Assembly: GCA_014529385.2 (NCBI GenBank)
Contig: CM043969.1
Location: 16,380,446 to 16,444,445 of the forward strand
Reading direction: 5' to 3'
Length of the DNA stretch: 64,000 bases
From: Adiantum capillus-veneris
Lineage: Eukaryota; Streptophyta; Polypodiopsida; Polypodiales; Pteridaceae
The translations under genes and the position numbers were made by a program. Numbering within the stretch: position 1 is the stretch's first letter; each line of letters starts with the position of its first letter. Positions 20,734 through 33,900 of this stretch are shown here, piece by piece. The notes beneath the pieces were generated by a model that did no database searches, was not told the DNA's origin, and saw only the letters and a list, made by a program, of their open reading frames with translations.

Positions 20734-22415
20734 TGTAATAAAATATAATATTTAACTTTACCAAATGATTTTCTCATATTAAACTGATCATTTAATATGG
20801 GAAGATAGCAAGTATAAGATTATAGATATGTGCTTTTAGATCTATTTCTAGACCTATCTCAATAGGGGAACAAAAGGAGAAATGGTTGCATCTCAATAGG
20901 GGTCCAAAAGGAGACGCTCTACCAAAGAGCAATGTGCAATAAGTGCTTCTAGATTTACCTTAGCAAGGGACCAAGAGGAGAGATGGTTACATCTCAATAG
21001 GGGTTCAAAAGAAGGTAGTCTATCAAAGAGCAATGTGCATCTAATGGAGCTTAAAAGACCATATAAGGGTTAGCCTCATTAAAGACCTCCAAAAGTTAGT
21101 GTTGGAAAGTCATTTGACCTTACGCAAGCTAGGGCAAACCTCGAGGTGGTAATCCTACCCAAGCATGAGGTGCTAAGATGCACGTGGTTGTGGGAACCTT
21201 GCCCACAGCTTGAGGTGATTTTTATGCTTAAATGACTAGGTTTTTAAAATGTTAAATTCAAAGAAGAGCAACATGCATCTAATGGAGCTTAAAAGACCAT
21301 ATAATGGTTAGCCTCATTAAAGACCTCCAAAAGTTAGTGTTAAAAAGTCATTTGACCTTACGCAAGCTAGGGCAAACCTCGAGGTGAGAATCCTATCCAA
21401 GCATGAGGTGCTAAGATGCACGTGGTTGTGGGAACCTTGCCCACATCTTGAGGTGATTTTTATGCTTAAATGACTAGGTTTTTAAAATGTTAAATTCAAA
21501 GATAAATTCTCAACAGGCATGGACTTCCATGCTTGATTGACTAAGGCTTGAAGTATTCAATTCAAACCAAATGACTTAAGAAGCATAAAAGACACATCCT
21601 TGAGTGACTAAGTGCTTAAAGTATTCAAATCAAACCAAATGACTTAAGAAGCATAAAAGACACATATTCAAAAAAAATTCCACATGTGGTCCTCATGATG
21701 TGCTTGAATCCTACACACATTCTCTCATTGTGTGGAGTGCAAAGTGCAAGAGCTTCATCTCCTTCTCAAAGCTTGTAGAGAAGTGGAGAGCCTACACCAA
21801 CACTCTTGGCTATGGAATGCAAATCCAACCAAGAGCCATGCTTCAGTGCTTAAGCTTGCCATCTTCTTCCTCTTCATTACTATTCTATTATGCTATGCTA
21901 AGCAAAAAGAGTGATGATAGGTGAGGAACTATTTCTTTCTCCTATAAATGATTTTTCTTACTCTTCCCTACCCTCATTCCCCGCTAGCTCTCTCCACCTT
22001 CGAAGGTGTTTGAGGCCTTGGGACTGAGGCTTCGGATAGTTAATGTTTTTTGCAAAGTTTATGTTATGCTCGTGATGCATGAAGTTTTCCATCTTCATAG
22101 CATCACCAAGGTCACAACAAACACAAAGATTGTATTATACCAAGTCTCTCTTTATGGGAGAATCTATAATACAAATGCCTTTTGGAGGGGGGACCGACTT
22201 CAAGTAAATCCATTCCTCAACTATTGTCATGTTCTCTAATACTCTCTCTCTCTTTTGCAAAAGTATTTTTCATGTCAAGTTAATTAAGTACTATGTTTAT
22301 GTTGCTACCATCAATTAAGTTCACCCCCTATGTTCTCAAAGTAATCTCATAAAAATGCTCACTCTAATTCTCTTAATTCCGCTATTCTCAAAGTTCATAG
22401 GCCATTCCCATTACA
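20734..22415 (+). repeat. 5' LTR of Gypsy-A
   Basis: Starts TGTAATAAAATATAATA and ends CCCATTACA, with the primer site one base further on. It matches the LTR at 39,840-41,391 over most of its length. The differences are large length changes: an extra tandem copy here, and a GA-rich segment present only in the 3' LTR. Together with scattered substitutions these suggest a fairly old insertion. Confidence 0.9.
21028..21502 (+). repeat. Tandem duplication, 2 x 238 bp, within the LTR
   Basis: The unit starting GAGCAATGTGCATCTAATGG is repeated after 238 bases (second copy from 21,266) with only a few differences. The partner LTR at 39.84 kb has a single, shortened version, so the duplication arose in, or was inherited by, only this LTR. 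Confidence 0.9.
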
Positions 22416-22416
22416 T

Positions 22417-22428
22417 TGGTATCAGAGC
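22417..22428 (+). other. tRNA-iMet primer-binding site of Gypsy-A
   Basis: TGGTATCAGAGC, the standard plant initiator-tRNA-Met site, one base after the LTR end. Confidence 0.9.
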
Positions 22429-22893
22429 ATTTGGTTTCTCTTTTCTTGCTTAAGAAGAGAGGTCCTTAAGTAGCCTATTAATGGTTGATTTTGTTAATTA
22501 TATTAGGGTAAGTGGGACTAGGATCTATTATCGGTTTGTTGAGCCCACTATGTGGGATATGGTGCACACCTCGGGAGCTTTGGTCTTGATAATAGGGTCT
22601 TTTTAGACTTTCCTACGGCTTTATTATTATTGATCCATAAAAAGTCCAAATGGAGCTATCTCCCAAAAATTCTGCTATGTTAGACCCACTCCACTACTCT
22701 ATAATTAACCGATTCGAGCCGTGGGTGTAGATACTTAAGTGATTATTTTCAAAGGCTAAGAGGAGTAGCAACCAAGGTTTTGAATTTCCAAAGGATACAC
22801 TAGTAAAAATATAAGTATAATTAGCATGGCTGACAATAACCAAGAGAGTAGAATGAACATTGATAACTTTAATTTTGCACATGAAGGTGCTAA

Positions 22894-22898
22894 TGATA
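22894..22898. repeat. Target-site duplication TGATA (left)
   Basis: Pairs with 28,558-28,562 around Copia-A1. The flanks fall inside the gag region of Gypsy-A. Confidence 0.9.
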
Positions 22899-23624
22899 TG
22901 TTAAGTATGGAGCCTGATTTACCCTTGTAATTTTCTGTGGTAAAAGCGCACATTTGTAAGGCCCCCATTATGAGGAGAATCCATCGTGCGTGAAGGAAAA
23001 TCACTCACCGGAAACCAAAATTTTCACGGACAAGAATCAGGGGCAACTTTAAAGGCCTCGGGGCCGGAATATTCTTTTTCGTCGGAATATTATGGCCGGA
23101 CGACGGCCGGAAAGTGGTCGGAAAACAACCGGTCGGTTGGCCGGTGGCCGAAAGTCAATGGCCGGTGGCCGGTGGCCAAATTCAAAAGCGGACTTGTCTT
23201 CTCAAGGGCGGCCACACATGGGCGGATTGGAGGGTCCGATTGGGACTTATTCGCACAAGGGCAGCTACACATGGCTGTCTCTCATAAGAGAGGGCAGCCC
23301 TTTTGGCCTATAAAAGGAGGCCATTTCTACACACATTTCATAGTGTGAAGTTGATGCAACAAGGTGAGTGTGAGGTGGTGAGAGTGAAGCAAGGCGGGAG
23401 CTCCATTAAGGGTATAATCCCTTTGTAAACTACTTCTTGTTTTGAAGTACTAAAGCCATTGAGTGGTTGCTTTCCCGTGGACGTAGCCCACATTGGGTGA
23501 ACCACGTATATCGTGTGTACTCTCTCTCTCTCTCTCTACTCTATAATCTCGTGTATATAAATTTGTCTCTCTCCATTAAGTAATCTACTCAATTATCTAT
23601 TTAGCTACGTCTTATTTCCTAACA
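22899..23624 (+). repeat. 5' LTR of Copia-A1
   Basis: 726 bases, TGTTAAGTATGG...CCTAACA. It carries a GGCCGGTGGCC minisatellite (about 23,110-23,190), GGCGGCCA-type words and a TATA box at 23,309. It lacks the GC-rich hairpin module found in its partner LTR. Confidence 0.95.
23309..23317 (+). promoter_or_regulatory. TATA box of Copia-A LTR
   Basis: TATAAAAGG within GGCCTATAAAAGGAGGCC. It is present in all four LTRs of the two Copia-A copies. It is placed to start transcription about 30 bases downstream, inside the LTR. Confidence 0.6.
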
Positions 23625-26600
23625 ACTGGTATTAGAGCAAGGTTTGCTCGTAGCTAAATTATCTCAAGGAAAGGATTCCTTGAATTGAGTGAGAGTTATG
23701 GCGGAGGAAGGGAAGCTCAAGATTGAGAAGTTCAATGGCAAAAACTACCAACATTGGAAGATGCAGATTGAAGACTATCTCTACCAGAAGGACCTCTATT
23801 TGCCACTAGGCGGTCTTGCGAAAAAGCTCGCAACAATGGCAGATGAAGCATGGATTGTCCTCGATCGAAAGGCACTGGGAACAATCCGGTTAAGCTTGGT
23901 GTCAACGGTGGCCTTCAATGTTTCGGAGATGAAGACCACGGAGGACTTGATGAAGTCACTTGACGACTTCTACGAGAAACCATCGGCATCCAATAAGGTA
24001 TTTCTTATGAAGCGCTTGTTCAATCTAAAGATGGCAGAGAATGGTTCAGTTGCAGAACACCTAAATGACTTTAACACAAACATAAGTCAACTTCGATCAG
24101 TGAAAATCAATTTCGATGACGAAGTGCGAGCTCTCCTTATACTATCAACTCTACCGGATAGTTGGGACAGCCTTGTGATGGCTGTAAGTAATTCTATCTC
24201 TGGCACAAATACTCTTAAGTTTGATGATGTTGTGGGTGTTCTCCTAAGCGAGGAAATGCGAAGGAGAAGCACAGGAGAATCATCAAGTGTTGCACTATCA
24301 GTGGAAACAAGAGGAAGGCTTAAGGAGAGGTTCAAAAACCAAAAGGGTCGTGATCGCTCAAGGCGGAGCAAGTCACGCACAAAGTCAGTTCTTGAATGTT
24401 GGAACTGCGGCAAGAAGGGCCACATCAAGAAGGATTGCTGGTCCAAAAAGAAGGAGACAGAGTCTCAAGACAACAAGCCAACATCGGAGGCCAATGTGGC
24501 AGGTAAAGTAGAGCAAGATGCTCTAATTCTCTCATTAGACAATGTGTCTAATTCCTGGATAGTAGATTTCGGGGCTTCATTCCATGCGACACCACACAAG
24601 CAACATTTCCAAGACTACACCAAAGGTAATTTTGGGTATGTATACTTGGGAGATGATGAAGCTTGTGAGATTGTCGGCAAAGGTACAGTTTCTGTCAAAA
24701 CTGCTAACGGAAATGAATGGAAGCTTAAAGATGTTAGGCATGTTCCTTCTCTTCGCAAAAATTTGATCTCTACAGGACAATTGGACGATGAAGGTCACAA
24801 CATTGCATTCGGAAACAAACGGTGGAAGATCTCAAAGGGATCTTTGGTGGTTGCCAAGGGTGTAAAAGTCGGTACACTTTACTTGTGTACTGTTAGCACG
24901 CAACCTTCAGCTTGTGCAGCAACTACAGAAGTTGATAGTGCGGTGTGGCACTACCGACTTGGGCATATGAGTGCCAAAGGAATGCAAATCCTTCAAACAA
25001 AGAAGCTTCTACCAGGTTTGAAAGAAGTGGACTTAGAGTTCTGTGAAGATTGTGTTTATGGTAAACAAAAGAGGGTAAAATTTCAAAAATCAGGAAATGA
25101 AAGAAAAAATAAAAAACTTGAGTTGGTTCATTCTGATGTTTGGGGTCCTGCAAGTACACCATCACTTGGTACCTCATTGTACTATGTAACATTCATAGAC
25201 GATGCGACTAGAAAAACATGGGTTTATGTCATGAAGAATAAATCCGATGTATTTTCCATATTTCAAAGGTGGAAAGCCTTTGTGGAGAATGAAACAGGTA
25301 CCAAGGTTAAATGCCTCAGATCCGACAATGGAGGCGAATATTGCAGCCAAGCTTTTGAAAGCTTTGTGCTAGCAATGGCATTCGGAGGCAAAGGACAATC
25401 CCAAGGACACCTCAACAAAATGGGATTTCAGAAAGGATGAACAGGACAATCATGGAACGAGCACGAAGCATGCGGCTACATGCAGGCCTACCGCTTGAGC
25501 TTTGGGCGGAAGCTGTAAGTACGTCTGTGTACTTAATCAATCGGTCACCCTCAACGGCATTGGATGGGGGAGTTAAGGAAGAGGCATGGACGGGTAAACC
25601 GGTGAATTATGCATTTCTCAAAGTGTTTGGGTGTGAGGCTTTCATGCACATAGATAGAAGCCTAAGATCAAAGTTAGATGCAAAGTCCAAAAAGTGTTTC
25701 TTCATTGGCTATGGAGAAGGAGACTTTGGGTATCGCCTATGGAATCCTGAAGATGGTAAAATCTTAAGGAGTAGGGATGTAATTTTTAATGAACAAAATA
25801 TGTACAAAGATTACTTGGAAAGAAAACAAACAAAAGAAACAGGTGATGAGTACATGGAGCTTGAGGACGGTGAAGACTCAAGGACTGCAAACGGTGACAA
25901 TGTGCAACAACGTCAACCAAATGAGGAGCCTCAACCTATTCCCCGAAGATCTACAAGAGCAAGTAGACCTCCAAAAAGGTTTGTTCCTTCCTTCAACCAT
26001 CTCTTGATCTCAGATTCTGGAGAGCCGGAATCATATGAAGAAGCTATGCAACATGAATCCAAAGAAGAATGGACGAAGAGCATGCAAGTGGAGATGGACT
26101 CACTACATCGCAACCAAACATGGGAGTTGGTTGAGTTGCCTAAAGGTAAGCGGGCACTTCAAAACAAATGGGTGTACAAGCTAAAGGAAGAAGAAGGTGG
26201 GAAGAAAAGGTACAAGTCTAGGCATGTGGTAAAAGGTTTTTCTCAAAAGAAAGGTATTGACTTCAATGAAATATTTTCTCCTGTTGTAAAAATGAGCTCA
26301 ATTAGGCTTGTCTTAAGCCTTGTGGCTGCTCATGATCTAAATCTCGAGCAAATGGATGTAAATACAGCATTCCCTCACGGTGACTTAGAGGAGGAAATCT
26401 ACATGCTTCAACCAAAGGGGTATGAAGTAAAAGGTAAGGAGAAAATGGTTTGCAGATTAAAGAAGAGCTTGTATGGTTTAAAGCAAGCATTAAGACAATG
26501 GTACTTGAAGTTTGATCGATGGATGTTGGATCATGGATTCACAAGATGCAACTCGGATCACTACGTCTACACGGAGAATTTGGGAGATGGGAAATTCATC

Positions 26601-27801
26601 ATCCTAATGTTGTATGTTGATGACATGTTGATTGCAAGTGCTAACATGCAGGACATTAAGACAATGGTACTTGAAGTTTGATCGATGGATGTTGGATCAT
26701 GGATTCACAAGATGCAACTCGGATCACTACGTCTACACGGAGAATTTGGGAGATGGGAAATTCATCATCCTAATGTTGTATGTTGATGACATGTTGATTG
26801 CAAGTGCTAACATGCAGGACATCAAAGACCTAAAAGAGGAGCTGTCCAAATCTTTTTCAATGAAAGATTTAGGTGTTGCAAAGAGGATACTTGGTATGAA
26901 AATATCAAGGGACAGGACGAAGAAGACAATAAAGCTATCTCAAGAAGATTACATCAAGAAGGTACTAGAAAGGTTTGCAATGCAAAATGCAAAACCAGTT
27001 TCTACACCTTTGGCTAGTCATTTTAAACTAACGAAGGATATGTGTCCAAAGACAAAAGAGGAGATAGCCTATATGTCTAAAGTTCCATATGCTGCAGCGG
27101 TAGGTTCTCTAATGTATGTTATGGTCTAGACAAGGCCAGACATTGCACATGCAGTGGGAGTTGTGAGTAGGTTCATGGACAACCCAGGTAAAGAGAATTG
27201 GCAAGCTGTGAAGTGGATACTTAGGTATCTAAAAGGGACAACAACAAATGCTTTGTATTTTGGAGGAACTGATATTTTTCTAGAAGGGTATGCTGATGCA
27301 GATATGGCAGGTGACAAAGATACTCGAAGGAGCACTACTGGCTATGTGTTCACGGTTGGAGGCACAGCAGTAAGCTGGGCTTCAAAGCTGCAGAAAGTGG
27401 TTTTACTTTCTACCACGGAAGCAGAGTATGTAGCAATGACGGAGGCAAGCAAAGAAATTCTGTGGCTTCACAGATTCTTAGAAGAGCTTGGATTCAAACA
27501 AGACAATTGTGTCTTGTACAGTGATAGCCAAAGCGCTATCCATCTTGCGAAGAACTTAGCCTTTCATTCAAGGACAAAGCACATTGAGGTGAGATATCAC
27601 TTCATACGCACTCTTTTGGAAGAGGGACAACTAAAGCTAGGAAAGGTGCATACAAGTGAAAATCCTGCAGACATGTTTACAAAGGTGGTCAACAAGGAGA
27701 AGTTGAGCTTTTGCTCATCTTCAATCAGCATTCAAGGATAAGAAGCCAGAATGGAAAGCAGTCACAGGTTTGGTTTGGAGATCAGTCTCCAAGTGGGAGA
27801 T

Positions 27802-28557
27802 TGTTAAGTATGGAGCCTGATTTACCCTTGTAATTTTCTGTGGTAAAAGCGCACATTTGTAAGGCCCCCATTATGAGGAGAAGCCATCGTGCGTGAAGGA
27901 AAATCACTCACCGGAAACCAAAATTTTCACGGACAAGAATCAAGGGCAACTTTAAAGGCCTCGGGGGCAGAGGCCCCCGAGACATTTTTTTTCGCCGGAA
28001 TATTATGGCCGGACGGCGGCCGGAAAGTGGTCGGAAAACAACCGGTCGGTTGGCCGGTGGTCGAAAGTCAATGGTCGGTGGCCGGTGGCCGAATTCAATT
28101 GCCGGTGGCCGAATTTAAAAGCGGACTTGTCTTCTCAAGGGCGGCCACACATGGGCGGATTGGAGGGTCCGATTTGGACTTATTCGCACAAGGGCAGCTA
28201 CACATGGTTGTCTCTCATAAGAGAGGGCAGCCCTTTTGGCCTATAAAAGGAGGCCATTTCTACACACATTTCATAGTGTGAAGTTGATGCAACAAGGTGA
28301 GTGTGAGGTGGTGAGAGTGAAGCAAGGCGGGAGCTCCATTAAGGGTATAATCCCTTTGTAAACTACTTCTTGTTTTGAAGTACTAAAGCCATTGAGTGGC
28401 TGCTTTCCCGTGGACGTAGCCCACATTGGGTGAACCACGTATATCGTGTGTACTCTCTCCCTCTCTCTCTACTCTATAATCTCGTGTATATAAATTTGTC
28501 TCTCTCCATTAAGTAATCTACTCAATTATCTATTTAGCTACGTCTTATTTCCTAACA
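27802..28557 (+). repeat. 3' LTR of Copia-A1
   Basis: 756 bases. It differs from the 5' LTR mainly by a CTCGGGGGC/GCCCCCGAG hairpin module at about 27,959-27,980 and by the copy number of GGCCGGTGGCC units; about a dozen point differences were counted by eye. Confidence 0.95.
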
Positions 28558-28562
28558 TGATA
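28558..28562. repeat. Target-site duplication TGATA (right)
   Basis: Right copy for Copia-A1. The Gypsy-A gag region resumes immediately after it. Confidence 0.9.
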
Positions 28563-30707
28563 ATGCCCCCATGTTTATCAGTTATCTTGTTACTAGGTTG
28601 CATCAAGCTATAAAACCATAATTTGCAAGTTGAAGCTACTCAACAACTTTGTGCTTATGAGATTTCCCTTCCTCTCCAAGAGGAGAGAGAGAGAGCTTAG
28701 GAGGTCTCTTGATGAGACTCCCAAAAGAAGACTCTCTCCCTTAAGAGAGAAGGAATCCAAAGAACGAGAAAGAAACTAATCCCTAAGTTCTTCTGAAGAT
28801 GTGGCTCCACGAAGACGGCGGTCTAGATAGTCGCCAACTCCTCCCAAGAGGAAACTGTCAACCTATAGTTCTTCTCCACGTCATTCCAAAAGGGAAGAGA
28901 GGAAACAATGGAAGAAAAAGGCAAGAAAGAGGTCACTCTTTTCTCCTTATACTTCACCTTCCTCCTCTTTTGACGAAAGCAATAGTCATTCTCCTAGAGA
29001 ATACAAGAGGAGAGGACATCACAAAACTTACCCTACATGGCAAAGGTCCCAAAAGCTCAAGAAATTCAAAGAGGGAGGAAAGAGTATCTCTTTTCTCACC
29101 TATGATGGCACCTTTGGTGCCATCCACAAAGTATTGGCCTTCATCGAACAATTTGATGCGGTCTTTGGGGACGAGGACTTCACAGAGTCCTCCAAGCTAC
29201 ACCATGTAGCTATGCACTTCTATAAATCTGCTCGTCAATGATGGGCTAGCCTTCCTGGCAATGGCGAGGCCCCAAAGACATGGAAAATCTACGAGTTTCC
29301 ATCAGGAAGCAATTCCTTGCAAGCGATGCAAAGGACAAAGTGATTACCGAATGGTGGAGCTTGAAGCTGCTCTTCAACGAGTCTATCCACAAATATGTAG
29401 ACAAGTTTTGAGATTTATATCTCAAAGCTATAGCCTTTCAAAGGATAAACTTTGCCGAACAAAAGCAACAATTTTGTGTGGTATTACCTGAAGAAATGGC
29501 CAAGTATGTCAACTCACACCTAACACTATCACCGAAGTCACCCACCACACTAATGTTTCTTCAAGGATCAATTTTTAACAAGGGGCGAGAAGAATTTTCA
29601 AACCCATGGAAAACAAGGATCAAAATGAATCTAAAGGGAAGAGCAATGCTCAAAACTCTTCCTAAGGAAACACCAATAACAACAACAACAACAAGGCCAT
29701 GGAGAAAGGAGCTTACAAAGGTAAAAATAATCTCTCTCCCAAATAATTAGAGGCCTTTCATAAAGACCATAAATGCTTTAAGTGTGGGGAGCAAAGACAT
29801 GGTTATCGTTCTTGCCCCAAAAGAAATGTACGCAATGACACTCCTAGAGCTTCCATGGTTGAAGCTCCAAAAGAGGATACTCATTGCAATGGCTCATTCC
29901 TCTCCTATGCTTGGGGTAAGGTAAGGGAACATGATGCCTTCATCTTGTTTGACCCTAGCTCTACTCATAACTTTATATCAATAGAGTTGGCCACTAAGTT
30001 GGGTATTCAAGCTTTTGAGATTGGAGATACAGAACTGCCGATGGATCTTGAAGGGACAACAAGCCTTCGTTACTCCCTTGATTGGGAAGTTGAGGCTTCA
30101 TGTCCAAAGCTATGTCGACAAAGAAGACTTTTTAATCTCCTCTCCAACATGAGGATGTTATCCTAGGGGCACCATGGTTCAACCGCATGGCTACCAACAT
30201 GAAGTCCCATGAAAGGAGAATCTACTTCACCTATAGGAAAAAGAGCATGTACATAGATGCTAACGAGTCGGGCAATACCATATCCCTGGTAAGTATGCTT
30301 GCTTTTGATAAGTCAATGAAAAACTCTATTTTTGCGTATATGATTTTTGTTAGAGAATCTGTAAATGATTCTAATGTTTCACAAGTAGCAATAAAGGGAA
30401 TTAAGAGGAATAGAGTTTTCTAATTGCCTAAATGGATTTCAAGATGTTTTCACTGATGACATCCCTAGTGAAATACCTTCAAAATGAGGGGATGATGACC
30501 ATGCAATAGAACTTCTACTAGGAAGCTCACCGCCTAATAAACCTCCTTATTGAGTTTCACAAGCTCAAAAAGAGGAGATCATGAGGCAAGTACATGAATT
30601 GGTGAAAAAAGGGATGGTGACGCCTAGCTCCTCTCCATTCTATTCACAAGTACTTTTAGTGCAAAAGAAAGATAACACATATCACTTGTGTGTCAACTAT
30701 AGAGCAC

Positions 30708-30934
30708 TGTTGGAATTAGGGTTGCAGAGAAACGCACACAGCTTGGAGAAGACGAAGGAAGCTCAAGGCACACAATAGAGGGTGTGTTACTTAGTATGCA
30801 ATGGAAAGATAGATAGCCCTAGAGTGATGGTCGTATATACAATGCTCGGGGGGAAAAACCTCCTAAAGAGGGAAAAAATGCCCCGGCGGTCCTAGTGTGT
30901 TCACACACATAACTACCACTTGTATATGGTAACA
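30708..30934 (-). repeat. 3' LTR of Copia-B
   Basis: 227 bases, lying next to the purine tract (TAGGGGGGATT on the minus strand). Confidence 0.93.
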
Positions 30935-33900
30935 AATCCCCCCTAGAGTGATGCGGTGAACGAGAGCTGGCACATGAGTAAAGGGAAGCGCCACGCCTTG
31001 AGGACATGATCGGTCCACAAAGGGGAGCAAGCCCAAAGATTTGCAAAAAGCTTCGAGCTTCTCACGAGAAAATGCCTTTGTGAAAATATCTGCAAGGTTG
31101 TCCTATGTTGACACATAAGACAAGCTAATCTCTCCTGCTGAGAGACTCTCCCTGACATAGTGGTAATGCACCTCAGTGTGATTTGTGAGAGCATGAAAAA
31201 CTGGGTTCCTCGGATCTGCCAATGCACTCTGAATGTCACTGTAGATAGTGTTGGCAGTGTCCTATCCAACACCCAAATCATCCATAAGGCGTCTGAGCCA
31301 CACACACTCAACTGTAGCTGTGAAGACTGCCCTGTACTCAGCCTCACAACTCAAAGTGGCCACAATAGGTTGCTTCTTTCTCAACCATGATATACATGAA
31401 CTGCCGAGCATGAAACAAAAACCACTTGTGGACACTCGTGTGTCAAAACAACAAGCCCAATCTGAGTTCGAAAAAGCATGTAAGTCTGGTGGCAATGATC
31501 CCCCCTTGGGATAAAACAAGCCAAAATGTAAAGTGCCACTAAGGTAGCGGAAAATCCTCTTGACAGCCTGCCAATGCTTAGACCCTGGGCTATGCATAAA
31601 TCTGTTGACCTGTGAGACTGCAAACTGAATATCCGGCCTTGTGTTGCATACATAAATGAGGCAGCCAATAGCAGTTTGGTAAAGAGTGACAGCAGTAGGA
31701 TTTCCAGCATCATATAGACTCAACTTCAAACCTGTTTCCATGGGAGTGACAATAGGTTTGCAATCCTCAAGTACAAACTTACATAGCAATGTCTCTATGT
31801 AACTTTTTTGACACAAGGCAATACCACCATTACACTGCTTAAACTGTATACCCAAGTAATGATGCAACAGCCCCAAATCTTTCATTTTGAAAGTAGCATT
31901 CAAATCATCCTTAAATTCAACAATATGTCTCTCATTTAGTCCAGTGATCAACAAATCATCGACATAAAGAACCACAATGAGAAGTACATCACCCTCACGC
32001 TTTACATACAATGTGCTTTCTGTTGGACTATTACGAAAGCCTCGTTTGACCAATGTCAGCTTTCTCATACCAAGCACAAGGAGATTCCTCCAACCCATAC
32101 AAAGCCTTCTTACATTTGCACACTTTGTCCTCTTGTTCTTTTATGACAAAACCGCGAAGCTGCGTTACATAAACTTCCTCAAATATGTCACCATTCAAGA
32201 AAGTAGTAACAATGTCTAATTGATGTACATCCCAACCAAAATGAGCTGCCAATGCACACAGACAACGCACAGTAGTCATACGACAAGTGGGAGCAAAAGT
32301 CTCTTCATAATCTATGCCTTTTTGTTGTGCATAACCCTTTGCAACAAGTCAAGCCTTATGGCGATCGATCTCACCATCCGGCTTGCGTTTCAACTTGTAA
32401 ACCCACCTTGTACCAATGGCCTTTTTGCCAGGAGGCAAATCACATAAAGTCCATGTGTCATTTTCTATAAGTGCATCATATTCTGATTGCAAGGCAACCA
32501 TCCAATTTTATGAATTCTGTGCTTCATCAAACGACAGAGGCTCCTCAACATCATGTAAACTAGACACAGCCAAAACATAACAATCTGATGCATAAGATGC
32601 ATGGCGAGAGCCTGAACGAGTACGACTAGACAAAAGTGCATCCAATCTACTATCACGCAAAGTGTGCACCAGCCATTTTGGCATACCTCTAGCCTACTCA
32701 TTTACATCTCTTTCCTCATCAAGTACATCATGTACATCTGCATCAGTAATAGGCTGATCTGTAACATTTTCAAAAACCCCCATAGGCTGTACATTTGCCT
32801 CATTGGAACTTACATTCGTATTTCCACCACCGAAAAGAGGCAACAAAGTGTCATAAATGTCCTGTGAGCTTACGTTACTGTCTCTAGTACATGATAGCAA
32901 GGGATGAACAGAATCTTCCACTAACACTACATCCTGAGAAACCAGAATATGCTTTGTTTGCGGATGATATAACCCGTAACCTGTGCTTTCAGCACTATAA
33001 CCAAAAAAAATACATTTGACAGCCTTATCATACAGTTTTTTGCGTTGTGTTTGTGGCACCAAAGCATATGACAAACATCCAAAAACACGCATGTGCTCAA
33101 AGGAAGGCTTTCTATCATGCCATGCTTCATATGGAGTAATAGACTGCAAAGCTTTCGTAGGACACCTGTTAAGTACATAAGTGGCACACATGATGGCCTC
33201 AAGCCAACAAGAATGCGGCAAAGCTTGACTTTTGACCATACATCGTGCCATTTCTGTCAGTGACCTATTTTTCCTCTCAGCAACACCATTTTTCTGAGGT
33301 GTATAAGGCACTGTACATTGGTGTTTTATCCCACGACTAGCCAGAAATGCATTAAATTCATGAAGACATATACTCCCCCCCTCGATCAAAACAGAGGGTT
33401 CCCATAGTACATTTCGAGACATTTTCAGCCATAGCCAAAAATTGTTTGAAGCACATAAAAACTTCGGACTTCACTTTAAGCAGAAATACCCATGCATGAC
33501 TGGAGTAATTATCAATGAAAGTCACGAAGTACAGGTAATTGCCCAATGACAAAGTTTGCATGGGCCCACAAACATCACTATGCACAAGCTGGAACCTGCA
33601 TGTGGCCCGAACTGAACCATCCTTTGGAAACTTAGAACGATGCATCTTACCTAAAATACAGCCTTCACAAACATGTTTGACAGGTGCTTCAAGAGGCAGC
33701 AAAGAAGCAACCATATTAGATTTGTGCAAATGTAGCAAACTAGCAAAATTCAGATAACCAAAACATGCATGCCAAAGTTTTGCATCTGAAATAGCCCTTG
33801 AATCTGCACCAGCATTTGCAAAATTTTGTCCACACTTGTTATACAAAGTGAGCTTATATAGCCCACAACACAAAGGGCCAGATGCAACAATTTCATCACC

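Larger units (their letters stand above)
22899..28557 (+). mobile_element. Copia-A1: Ty1/Copia retrotransposon with both LTRs
   Basis: LTRs lie at 22,899-23,624 and 27,802-28,557, with a 5-bp duplication TGATA, a primer site TGGTATTAGAGC at 23,627 and a purine tract just before the 3' LTR. Gag starts at about 23,698 (MAEEGKLKIEKFNGKNYQHW). It is followed by a CCHC knuckle (CWNCGKKGHIKKDC), protease, integrase (HYRLGHMSAKG, LVHSDVWGP), reverse transcriptase (YVDDML) and RNase H (ADADMAGDKDTRRSTTGY). It is broken, with about three breaks. Its sister copy at 54,371-59,936 looks whole. LTR differences are few apart from length changes, so the insertion is young, and younger than the Gypsy-A element it sits in. 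Confidence 0.95.

Noticed and set aside
20734-22415. Solo LTR
   Set aside because: A primer site follows directly and a matching LTR with purine tract and the same 5-bp duplication lies at 39,840-41,391, so it belongs to a full element.
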